Source: Candidatus Bathyarchaeota archaeon
Lineage (GTDB): Archaea > Thermoproteota > Bathyarchaeia > TCS64
Direction: 5' to 3'
NCBI GenBank assembly: GCA_020697635.1
Contig: JAEHCT010000001.1
Coordinates: 1 to 38,144, forward strand
Length of the DNA: 38,144 bases
Shown: piece after piece, positions 1 to 7,479 of the stretch
How the letters are laid out: each line of letters starts with the position of its first letter
Position numbering within the stretch: the stretch's first letter is position 1
The notes under the pieces: generated by a model
Databases searched by the model: none
Told to the model about the DNA's origin: nothing
What the model saw: the letters and a program-made list of their open reading frames with translations, nothing else
Program-made: the position numbers and the translations under genes

Positions 1-1040
1 CCCGCCCACATGTTCACGGGCCTGACGTCCTTGAAGCAGGGGAAGTACTCCACGAGCACATGGTAGATGCCCTCCGTGTAGTAGCCCTCCTCCGGCTGGG
101 GGTCGTCCTCGAGACCGAAACGCCTGCCCAGATTGTCGGCGCAACCCACCCATATGCTCCCCTCCGACACCTCGGCCTTCAGGTATACCCCCGACTTGGG
201 GAGCACCGTGAGGGGGAGGGCGCCGTACTCGTTCAACCCCTTCACCTCGAAGAGGCCCCGCAACCTCGGGTCCTTGAAGACGAAGATGTGCCTCTTCTTC
301 GGCCGCATCATGGCGTCGATACCCACAGGGTCTAGGAGCCTCTCGGACCAGACGCCGGTGGCCACCACCGTGGTGCCGGCCCTGATCTCTCCCATGCTCG
401 TCTCGGCGCCCTTCACCTCGGCGTCCTGCCAGACGAAAGGCTCACCCGGTATGCCCAGCTCCTCCTCCGGCTCCAAGAGCAGCCTCTTCGCCTCCGCCCC
501 ATAGACCACCTCGCCCCCGGCCTTGAGGAACATCCGCTCGTAGCATCGGACCAGGGAGTCCGCGTCAATGCTGCCGCACTTCACGCCCTGCATGGCCACG
601 TCGACGGGTTCGAGGCCCAGTATCTCAGCCTCCTCGCCCGTGAACTCGGTGACGAGACCCGGGATCATACTGCTTAGCTCCTCGTCGAAGAACCTCAGCT
701 CCACCCCCAGCCGAGCCATGGAGTCGAGGACGGGCATTAAGCGGCGGTGCTGCTCCTCGCTGAAGAGCCAGAGGTAGCCGACATGGTCCAGCTTAAGGTC
801 ATAGCCCAGATCGTGTTGGAAGTGGGTGAAAGCGTCGATGGTCGAGTCGGCTAGAAGGAAGTTAGTCTTGGAGGTGAAGACGTTCCTGAAGGCGCCTTCG
901 CTCTTGGCGCTGTTCCCCTGCCCGGGGCCGCCGAGCCTGTCTATGAGGACGATCTTGTCGTCGGGTTTCCTTCGTTTCATGTGGTACGCCGAGCTGAAGC
1001 CGAGGACGCCTCCGCCTATGACGAGAACATCACACTCCAT
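1..1040 (-). CDS. FAD-dependent D-amino-acid oxidase/sarcosine oxidase-like oxidoreductase (3' end outside window)
   Basis: About 346 residues are visible; the C-terminus lies beyond base 1. The protein opens with a Rossmann dinucleotide motif, VLVIGGGVLG (Gly9-x-Gly11-x-x-Gly14), followed by an acidic end of strand 2 (VLIDR), the usual FAD-binding start of the DAO family. Family members oxidise the C-N bond of amino acids or N-methyl amino acids, giving an imine and reduced FAD. The region around VVATGVWSERL matches the second FAD-contact segment. The ATG at 1040 sits directly before the first beta strand. An AT-rich promoter region lies upstream. It faces away from the racemase and peptide-uptake genes and may use D-amino acids they supply; that link is inference. 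The exact substrate cannot be told. Confidence 0.85.
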   Translation of the reverse strand, partial: MECDVLVIGGGVLGFSSAYHMKRRKPDDKIVLIDRLGGPGQGNSAKSEGAFRNVFTSKTNFLLADSTIDAFTHFQHDLGYDLKLDHVGYLWLFSEEQHRRLMPVLDSMARLGVELRFFDEELSSMIPGLVTEFTGEEAEILGLEPVDVAMQGVKCGSIDADSLVRCYERMFLKAGGEVVYGAEAKRLLLEPEEELGIPGEPFVWQDAEVKGAETSMGEIRAGTTVVATGVWSERLLDPVGIDAMMRPKKRHIFVFKDPRLRGLFEVKGLNEYGALPLTVLPKSGVYLKAEVSEGSIWVGCADNLGRRFGLEDDPQPEEGYYTEGIYHVLVEYFPCFKDVRPVNMWA

Positions 1041-1055
1041 ACATTAGACCCCAAA

Positions 1056-1074
1056 TTAAGCGTAATTTGCTTAA
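1056..1074. promoter_or_regulatory. Inverted repeat in the promoter of the FAD oxidoreductase
   Basis: TTAAGC and GCTTAA (1056-1061 and 1069-1074) form a perfect 6-bp inverted repeat with a 7-bp spacer, 16 bases upstream of the start codon at 1040. A TATA-like GTTAAATATC (minus strand, about 1088-1097) lies just upstream. The repeat would therefore overlap the expected transcription start, a typical place for a repressor operator. The binding protein is not known. Confidence 0.4.
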
Positions 1075-1156
1075 CGAGATATTGCTATGATATTTAACGT
1101 TTTAGAGCCACCGAGGCACCCACGACGGCCGGCTCCTCACGAGGGGGCCGCATCTC

Positions 1157-2740
1157 TCAACGAGCTCCCCTAAACTTCGTCACAAGGAACCCTAAGGAGA
1201 TACCCAGCCACCCGAAAACGAACCCGATCTGAGTCCCGCCACTCACGCTGGTTATGACCAGAAACACAACGTTACTCTCGACCCCGCTGAACCAGACGAA
1301 CAGGCCGTGCAGGATGGACGCAACCAAGGAGCCCGCCACCGATATGAAGAGCCCAACCACGAAGCCGCCTGACTCCTTGCGGAAGCCGAAGTAGCACCCC
1401 ACCGCGCAGCTCACCGCGGCGGTGAAGACCTCCAGGGTCCCACCATACGTGATGAACCCCAAGGTGCCTCCGATCACCAAGCCGGACACCAGTATGGGGT
1501 AACTCGCCTTGACGGGCTTCAGCCACCTTGGCTCAGCACCCGCCACGCGGTAGACTACGGCCAACCCGGCGAGCCCAGTCAGGAACCAGGCCCCCCACAG
1601 GGTCCGTGATCCCGGGATTATCCCCGTCTCGGCGGTGTTGGTGATCACCGCCACGCTTCCCCTGTCCGCTATGAAGACCTTGTCCCCGATGGACGTCACG
1701 GCGATTCCCACAACGTCTGCCCCGGCGTCATACACCCATAGGGGGGTCGAGCGGCTGGTGTAGAGGAAGTATACGCGCCCCTCGGAGCCGAGGGCGACGG
1801 CGTAAGAGCCGAAGGGAGGGGACCAGACCGACTCGACGCGCCCAGCGGCACTGAGCTCCCTCACAGCCACCTCTCCCACGGACTCCGTGAGAACCGAAGC
1901 CCTGCCTTCACTTTCGTACACGACCACCTTTGAGCCGTCGCTCGACATCGAGACTGAGGCGACCTGAGATGCCGTCCCCCATTCCCAGAGCTTCTCGCCG
2001 TCCTCCAGGGACAGAGAGAGGACTCGCCCTCCCCCGGAGGGATCGCCTCCGCCCACTGCCACCCGGGAGGACTGGGACAGGGAGATAACTCCGTCCGTCA
2101 CCCCCGTGGAGGACGCCCAGACCGGGCTGGGCTCGCCGACGTCGAAGAGGTAGACCCTTCCCTCCGCGTCCACGGCGGCCATATATTTGCCATCGTAGGA
2201 TATCTCCGCCGCGACGCCGCTTGTCCCCGTCGAGTACTCCCAGAGCAGGCCCTCCCTGTCGGAGAACAGGAGGATACATCCGTCGACCGAGGCCAGCATG
2301 TAGACTATGGGCGGTATCCCGCCCGAGGAGTGAACCGCCAGTACGCGGCCGCCCTGCAGTCTTTGGCTCCATCTGGGAGTGTTCACGCCGACGCCGAGGG
2401 AGCGAAACAAGGAGACGGTATGGTTCAAGTCCATGGCGAGGACGTAGTCCCCCTCGTCGGACACAAGGACGGAATGGACCTCCGAGCCTCCCTTGTACAC
2501 CCACTGAGACACGGCCTTGCCCTTCTTGTAGTAGGAGACCGTCCCGTCAGTCGTTCCCACGGCCAGGGCGTCCCCCCAGTTCGAGATGTCGAAGCAGGTC
2601 ACGGTCTCCTCGCTCAGATAGGTGGTGGTCGGCGTCCTATCCCGGGCGGTGTGGTTGAAGACGATGTACGCTAGACCTGACTCCAACAGCAGCAACAGGA
2701 GGACGGCCGAGGTTGTGCGTCGGTTCATGTGCTGGCTCAT
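1157..2740 (-). CDS. Membrane-anchored beta-propeller (WD40/PQQ-like) protein, function unknown
   Basis: This 527-residue protein has one hydrophobic segment near the N-terminus (about residues 11-28). A large extracytoplasmic-looking region of repeated blades follows (about 45-370), with recurring patterns such as V-SxDGxYxxAxD and SSDGSKVVVYESEGR. The C-terminal 150 residues hold about five hydrophobic helices. The blades resemble WD40 or PQQ quinoprotein-like propellers, which usually act as binding scaffolds; no catalytic residues are evident. Two start codons are possible, ATG 2740 and ATG 2728; TATA-like AATATATTTT at about 2756-2765 would suit the second. It is divergent from the racemase gene. 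I cannot assign a function. A sensor or surface scaffold tied to the neighbouring uptake genes is possible. Confidence 0.75.
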   Translation of the reverse strand: MSQHMNRRTTSAVLLLLLLESGLAYIVFNHTARDRTPTTTYLSEETVTCFDISNWGDALAVGTTDGTVSYYKKGKAVSQWVYKGGSEVHSVLVSDEGDYVLAMDLNHTVSLFRSLGVGVNTPRWSQRLQGGRVLAVHSSGGIPPIVYMLASVDGCILLFSDREGLLWEYSTGTSGVAAEISYDGKYMAAVDAEGRVYLFDVGEPSPVWASSTGVTDGVISLSQSSRVAVGGGDPSGGGRVLSLSLEDGEKLWEWGTASQVASVSMSSDGSKVVVYESEGRASVLTESVGEVAVRELSAAGRVESVWSPPFGSYAVALGSEGRVYFLYTSRSTPLWVYDAGADVVGIAVTSIGDKVFIADRGSVAVITNTAETGIIPGSRTLWGAWFLTGLAGLAVVYRVAGAEPRWLKPVKASYPILVSGLVIGGTLGFITYGGTLEVFTAAVSCAVGCYFGFRKESGGFVVGLFISVAGSLVASILHGLFVWFSGVESNVVFLVITSVSGGTQIGFVFGWLGISLGFLVTKFRGAR

Positions 2741-2868
2741 CTCTCAACGCGGTACAATATATTTTGATCACGCCTTTAAGCTTGATTTAGTAATTTTCAT
2801 TAAATTTCCGATAGTAACAGCTATTATCCTTCGAAGAAACATGATGTGGCAGGAGCGTTCTCTTCGAG

Positions 2869-3606
2869 TTGGAAAACAAGATCCTGTTCATAGGTTGGTT
2901 CCCCAAGTGGTCGAAGGACATCGCGGAGCCGGAGACGACGCTGGTGGGGACCGGGTTCGACTCGGGCACCAACCACCTGGAGTACGAGTTCTACGAGCAC
3001 CTCGCCATCCACAACGTCATCGAGAAGACGGTGAACGCGGAGAAGGAGGGTTTCGACGCGGTGGTGATCGGGTGTTTCTACGACCCGGGGCTCAGGGAGG
3101 CCAGGGAACTGGTAGAGATCCCCGTCGTAGGCGTATGCGAGGCCAGCCTACACGTCGCCTCCATGCTGTCCGCTGGAAAGTTCTCGGTCCTCGTCGGAAG
3201 GAGGAAGTGGATCCCCAAGATGACGGACAACGCAAGCAACTACGGATTCGAAGACCGGATCGCTTCGTGGAGGGTGCTGGACCTCACGGTCCCGGACATG
3301 CATGACATGGAGAAGACCCAGGCCGCCATCCTCAGGGAGGCCAGAGGAGCCGTGGAGGATGACATGGCCGAGTGCGTCGTCCTAGGCTGCACAGGAATGG
3401 CGGGGCAGGCGAAGAGGGCGCAGGAAGAGTACGGCGTACCCGTCCTGGACCCGGTGCTGATGGGGGTAAAGGTGGCGGAGCTCAGGGCGACCCTTTGGAA
3501 GAGGCACGGCGTCTCCCACAGCAAGATCGGGGGATACGAAGCCCCTCCGGAGGAGGAGCTTGAGCCCATCTGGCGACGAGTCTACGGAAAACAAAAGAAA
3601 AGATGA
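2869..3606 (+). CDS. Asp/Glu/hydantoin racemase family protein
   Basis: This 245-residue protein has the two-cysteine active site of the family: Cys69 in VVIGCFYDPG and Cys174 in VVLGCTGMAG. Members interconvert enantiomers of amino acids or 5-substituted hydantoins by two-base proton transfer. The wording around the first cysteine (GCFYDPGLREAR) is closest to hydantoin racemases. There is no in-frame ATG; the only sensible start is TTG 2869, with AGGAG at 2851-2855 upstream and an in-frame stop at 2842-2844. The gene is convergent with the oligopeptide transporter operon (24-base gap). With hyuA/hyuB and dipeptidase genes nearby, a role in racemising ring or amino-acid intermediates is plausible but inferred. 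Confidence 0.85.
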   Translation: MENKILFIGWFPKWSKDIAEPETTLVGTGFDSGTNHLEYEFYEHLAIHNVIEKTVNAEKEGFDAVVIGCFYDPGLREARELVEIPVVGVCEASLHVASMLSAGKFSVLVGRRKWIPKMTDNASNYGFEDRIASWRVLDLTVPDMHDMEKTQAAILREARGAVEDDMAECVVLGCTGMAGQAKRAQEEYGVPVLDPVLMGVKVAELRATLWKRHGVSHSKIGGYEAPPEEELEPIWRRVYGKQKKR

Positions 3607-3629
3607 ACGCCTACTCGGCGCCAACTACT

Positions 3630-4586
3630 TCATTCAGATAGTGTGTGGCACTTGACGAAGTGCCCGGGCTCCACCTCGACCATCGGCGGATCCTCCCTCT
3701 TGCACCTCTCGGTGCACTCGTTGCATCTCGGGTGGAAATAGCAGCCGCTGGGGACATTCACCGGGCTCGGGATCTCGCCCATCGACACCACCTTGTCGGG
3801 CTTCACCGCCTCCTCCTCTCTCGTGATGACGGGGATAGAGGACAGGAGCATCTTGGTGTAGGGGTGGAGGGGCTTGCTGAAGAACGTGCCCGTCGGCGCC
3901 ACCTCGCAGAGCTTCCCCAGGTACATTATGCCCACCCGTGTCGCCACGTTCCGCATCAGGCTCAAGTTGTGGGTGATGAACAGGTACGAGAGGTCAAGCG
4001 TCTCCTGGAACTCGATTAGCTTGTTGATGATCTTAGCCTGCATCGAAACGTCGAGGGCCGAAGTGGGCTCGTCGAGAGTCACGAAGGTCGGGTTGGTGGC
4101 GAGAGCCCTGGCTATGGCTACCATCTGTTTCTCCCCTCCGCCGATCTTGGTGGGCTGTCTGTCCAGGTAGTCCTCGGGCAGCTCAACCATCTGAAGCAGC
4201 TCGATCACCCTCTTCCTGCGCTCATCCTTCGCGATGCCGTGCACCTGCAGCGGGAGCTCTATGATCTGCTCGATGCTTCTCTTCGGGTTCAGGGATGAGC
4301 CCGGGTCCTGGAAGACCATCTGCATCTCCTTCTTGAGGCTGAGGGGCCTCTGCTTGATGCCCATGGAGATGTCCATCCCCTTGTAACTGATCTCACCGGC
4401 CGTCGGCGTGTATATGCCCATCAAGGTGTAGGCCGTGGTGCTCTTGCCTGAGCCGGACTCCCCGACGAGGCCGAAGGTCTCTCCCTCGTTTATGGTGAAG
4501 CTGATGTCGTCCACCGCCCTCACTATGCCTTCGTCGGTGTCGAACCATTTCTTGAGATCCTTCACGACCACGATTTCCTTGCTCAT
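3630..4586 (-). CDS. oppF: Oligopeptide/dipeptide ABC transporter, ATP-binding subunit (OppF/DppF type)
   Basis: This 318-residue ATPase is the last gene of the transporter operon. Walker A is GESGSGKST (42-50), the Q-loop is VFQDPGSSLNP, Walker B is VTLDEPTSALD (about 169-179) and the switch histidine is in FITHNLS. The signature reads IGGGEKQ (148-154) in place of LSGGxxQ, so the conserved serine is missing. The C-terminal oligopeptide extension is cysteine-rich (GCYFHPRCNECTERC and a later KCHT). In related OppD/OppF proteins this region can bind an iron-sulfur cluster. It starts 1 base after the stop of oppD, so translation is probably coupled. Confidence 0.93.
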   Translation of the reverse strand: MSKEIVVVKDLKKWFDTDEGIVRAVDDISFTINEGETFGLVGESGSGKSTTAYTLMGIYTPTAGEISYKGMDISMGIKQRPLSLKKEMQMVFQDPGSSLNPKRSIEQIIELPLQVHGIAKDERRKRVIELLQMVELPEDYLDRQPTKIGGGEKQMVAIARALATNPTFVTLDEPTSALDVSMQAKIINKLIEFQETLDLSYLFITHNLSLMRNVATRVGIMYLGKLCEVAPTGTFFSKPLHPYTKMLLSSIPVITREEEAVKPDKVVSMGEIPSPVNVPSGCYFHPRCNECTERCKREDPPMVEVEPGHFVKCHTLSE

Positions 4587-4587
4587 G

Positions 4588-5577
4588 TCATTGTCCTCCG
4601 TAGAGATAGCAAGCCACCTCGTGTCCGTCGCCTACCTGGTAGAATGGCGGAGCGTTTTCACGGCACTCCGGCTTCGCGTGGGAGCACCGGGGGTTGAACC
4701 TGCAGCCCGTCGGGGGGCTCAGGTAGTTAGGGATCCTTCCTGGTATCCCCATCGGTATGCCTCCTCCCGTGAGCTTAGGCACCGCTTTGAACAGGGCTTT
4801 GGTGTACGGGTGAAGGGGATCGGAGAACAGGTCCTCGGTATTGGCGGCCTCCACCATGCTCCCCGCGTACATCACGTACACCCTGTCCACGAGGCCTTTG
4901 ACCGCCCCGAGCGCGTGGCTGATCAGTATGATGGACGTGCCTCTGTCCTCGACGAGGTCCCCCAGGAGCCTCAGGACCTGGTCCTGGATGGTGACGTCGA
5001 GGTTCGTGCCGGGCTCGTCCGCGATTAGGAGGTTGGTGGCCGAGACGAGGGCCATGGCGATGGATATCCTCTGCCGCATACCGCCGCTGAGCTGGATGGG
5101 GTAGCTGTTCATCAACCTCTCGGGGTCCGGCATCTGGACCTCCTTGAGCACCTGCACCGTCTTCTCATGGATCTCCTCCTTCGAGATCTTGTTGCCGAGA
5201 GCGAGCTGGTTATACTTGATTATGTCCCCGATCTGGTCCCCCACCTTGAAGACCGGGTTGAGGGCGGCGGTGGGGTCCTGGAAAATCATGGAGACCGTCT
5301 TCCTCCGCATCATCTGGAGGTCCCTCTGACTCATCTTCAGGACGTCCAATCCCTCTAGATAGATCTCGCCTCCCATAACCTCGGCGGGTGGCATCTGCAG
5401 TATCTTCATTATCGACTTTACAGTCGTCGTCTTTCCGCACCCAGCCTCTCCTATCAGCCCCACCTTCTCGCCCTTGGCGACCCTGAAGTTCACCCCGTTT
5501 AGGACCCTAGTCACACCCTCATATATGTTGAAGTTGACGTAGAGATCCCGGATATCGACGATCATTTCACTCATCAT
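4588..5577 (-). CDS. oppD: Oligopeptide/dipeptide ABC transporter, ATP-binding subunit (OppD/DppD type)
   Basis: About 329 residues. Walker A is GEAGCGKTT, the Q-loop is IFQDPTAALNP, the signature is a canonical LSGGMRQR, Walker B is LLIADEPGTNLD and the switch histidine is in LISHALG. The C-terminal domain carries four cysteines (GCRFNPRCSHAKPEC and VACYLY), the pattern of the OppD family's Cys-rich tail. The start is one of two tandem ATGs (5577, 5574). The upstream oppC stop codon overlaps the first, giving TGATG coupling. It would pair with OppF to power the OppB/OppC channel. The Walker B reads PGTNLD rather than the common PTTALD, a mild variation. Confidence 0.93.
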   Translation of the reverse strand: MMSEMIVDIRDLYVNFNIYEGVTRVLNGVNFRVAKGEKVGLIGEAGCGKTTTVKSIMKILQMPPAEVMGGEIYLEGLDVLKMSQRDLQMMRRKTVSMIFQDPTAALNPVFKVGDQIGDIIKYNQLALGNKISKEEIHEKTVQVLKEVQMPDPERLMNSYPIQLSGGMRQRISIAMALVSATNLLIADEPGTNLDVTIQDQVLRLLGDLVEDRGTSIILISHALGAVKGLVDRVYVMYAGSMVEAANTEDLFSDPLHPYTKALFKAVPKLTGGGIPMGIPGRIPNYLSPPTGCRFNPRCSHAKPECRENAPPFYQVGDGHEVACYLYGGQ

Positions 5578-6437
5578 CAATCACCCGCAAGCATGTCTCT
5601 CACGCCGTCCCCCAGGAGGTTGAAACCGAGGATTATCACGACTATGAACAGGGCCGGGAACAGGCTGATCCACCACTGGGCCGGGATGTACTTCGAGCCG
5701 TCCGAGACCATGGTCCCCAGGTCCGGCGTCGGGGGCTGGGCCCCAAGCCCGACGAAGCTCAGCGTGGACCCGATGAGGATCACCCAGCCCACGTCGAGAG
5801 TCATCTTGGTGAATATGGTGGACAGGCAGTTGGGGAATATCTCCCCGAAGAGTATATGGAACGTGCTCGCCCCGGTGACCTCGGCTGCCTGGACGAAGTA
5901 CTCGTTCTTTATGGAAGAGGCGGCGCCGTAGACCAGCCTCGTGTACCAGGGCCACCACATCACCGTCACGGCCAGCATCGCGTTGTACAGGGTGGGCTCC
6001 AGCATGGAGCACACGGCGAGGGCCAGCACCATGGACGGCACGCTCAGGAACACGTCGGCGACCCTCATTATCGCAATGTCCACCCAGGTGTCCCTCATGT
6101 ACCCGGCGACTAGTCCCAGCAGGACGCCCGGCGGCGTCGCCACCGACAGCACCGAGACCGCCATCACCAGGCTGTATCTGAAGCCGAAGAATATCCTGCT
6201 CAATATGTCCCTGCCGGCCATGTCCGTCCCGCAGAGGTACTGCCAGCAAGGCGGCCTCTTAGCGTTCTTGAAGTCGACGAACACGAAGGCGTGCTCTGGG
6301 TACGGCGCAAAGAAGTCGGCGAATATCGCGATGAGTATGATCGCCAGGACGACCGCCAGGCCAAGGATCGAGAGAGGGTTCCTCGAGAACTTGTACCAGT
6401 TCCGCCTCCAACGCTCCTTCATGAGCTCTGTGTTCAT
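5577..6437 (-). CDS. oppC: Oligopeptide/dipeptide ABC transporter permease (OppC/DppC type)
   Basis: This 286-residue integral membrane protein has a first helix at about 24-46 (LSILGLAVVLAIILIAIF). The OppC N-terminal motif follows (LCGTDMAGRDILSRIFFGFR), then several more helices. The binding-protein-dependent permease loop is EVTGASTFHILFGEIFPN, the EAA motif that docks onto the ATPase. It starts 1 base after the stop of oppB. With OppB it forms the translocation pore. The assignment is firm; the substrate (peptide, dipeptide or other amide) cannot be read from the permease. Confidence 0.93.
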   Translation of the reverse strand: MNTELMKERWRRNWYKFSRNPLSILGLAVVLAIILIAIFADFFAPYPEHAFVFVDFKNAKRPPCWQYLCGTDMAGRDILSRIFFGFRYSLVMAVSVLSVATPPGVLLGLVAGYMRDTWVDIAIMRVADVFLSVPSMVLALAVCSMLEPTLYNAMLAVTVMWWPWYTRLVYGAASSIKNEYFVQAAEVTGASTFHILFGEIFPNCLSTIFTKMTLDVGWVILIGSTLSFVGLGAQPPTPDLGTMVSDGSKYIPAQWWISLFPALFIVVIILGFNLLGDGVRDMLAGD

Positions 6438-6438
6438 A

Positions 6439-7464
6439 TCAGCCCCCCCTCAGCTTCATCATGATCCTGGGGTCCAGGTACGCCGTGATCAGATCCACCA
6501 GGATGTTCATGAAGGCGAAGAACACGCCTATGAGCATCACCACGCCCACTATGGCGTTGATGTCGTTGCTGAGCATGGCGCTCATCCCGTACCTCCCGAG
6601 GCCAGGCCAGTTGAAGATGGTCTCGACGATGAAGGAGCCGCCCATGGAGCCGGCGATGTCCATGCCCATGATGGCCACCGTTGGGATCAGCGAGGGTTTC
6701 AGGAGATACTTCAGCGTGATCGTCCTCTCGGGTATCCCGAAAGACCTCGCCGCCATTATGTAGTCCTTGTGAAGGTTCTCCACCACACTGGCCCGTGTGA
6801 TCCTGGCCTCCTGGGCCAGCCGGCTGATTACCAGCGAGGTTCCCGGCAGTATCATGTGGTAAAACGCGTCTCTGAAGACGCCTAGCCTGCCGGCGATCAA
6901 CGAGTCCACGAGAAGCAGCCCCGTAACCTTCGTCGGCATCACCACGCCGGAACTGAGCCTCCCCAGGGTCGGGAACCACCTCAGGAGGTACCCGAAGATG
7001 AAGACAGACATGATCGCCCAGACGAAGCTGGGGATCGCGATGCCTACGTACGATGTGACGCGAACGATGTTGTCCCAGAGGCTGTTAGCGTACTTCCCTG
7101 AAGTCACGCCTAGGATGATTGCTAGACTCGTCGAAAGTATGACGGAGAAGATCACCAGCTCGAAAGTCGCGGGGAAGAACTCGAAGATGTCGTTGAACAC
7201 CCCACGCCGCGTCACCAGAGACTGACCTAGGTCGCCCCTGAAGACGTTCGTCACCCAGTAGATATACTGGATATAGACTGGCTCGTCCAGGTGAAGCTGC
7301 GCCCTCAGCTTGTCAACGGCCCACTGGGGGGCCATGGGGCCGAGGGCAAGTCTGGCAGGGTCTCCCGGCACGAGCCTCGAAAGTGAGAATATTAAAAGGG
7401 ATAATCCAAACAAAACGAAAAAAGAGGATATGAGTCTGTACGCCACGTACTTCTTGATGTTCAT
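6439..7464 (-). CDS. oppB: Oligopeptide/dipeptide ABC transporter permease (OppB/DppB type)
   Basis: This 341-residue membrane protein has an N-terminal helix at about 9-31 (YRLISSFFVLFGLSLLIFSL) followed by the family's periplasmic loop (LVPGDPARLAL). A cluster of helices and the EAA loop (AARSFGIPERTITLKYLL) come next. The ending LVDLITAYLDPRI is typical of OppB. ATG 7464 lies 15 bases after the stop of the substrate-binding protein gene, with a GAGGA ribosome site. It is the second gene of the operon and the first membrane subunit. Confidence 0.93.
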   Translation of the reverse strand: MNIKKYVAYRLISSFFVLFGLSLLIFSLSRLVPGDPARLALGPMAPQWAVDKLRAQLHLDEPVYIQYIYWVTNVFRGDLGQSLVTRRGVFNDIFEFFPATFELVIFSVILSTSLAIILGVTSGKYANSLWDNIVRVTSYVGIAIPSFVWAIMSVFIFGYLLRWFPTLGRLSSGVVMPTKVTGLLLVDSLIAGRLGVFRDAFYHMILPGTSLVISRLAQEARITRASVVENLHKDYIMAARSFGIPERTITLKYLLKPSLIPTVAIMGMDIAGSMGGSFIVETIFNWPGLGRYGMSAMLSNDINAIVGVVMLIGVFFAFMNILVDLITAYLDPRIMMKLRGG

Positions 7465-7479
7465 CTGGTGTCCTCGGGC

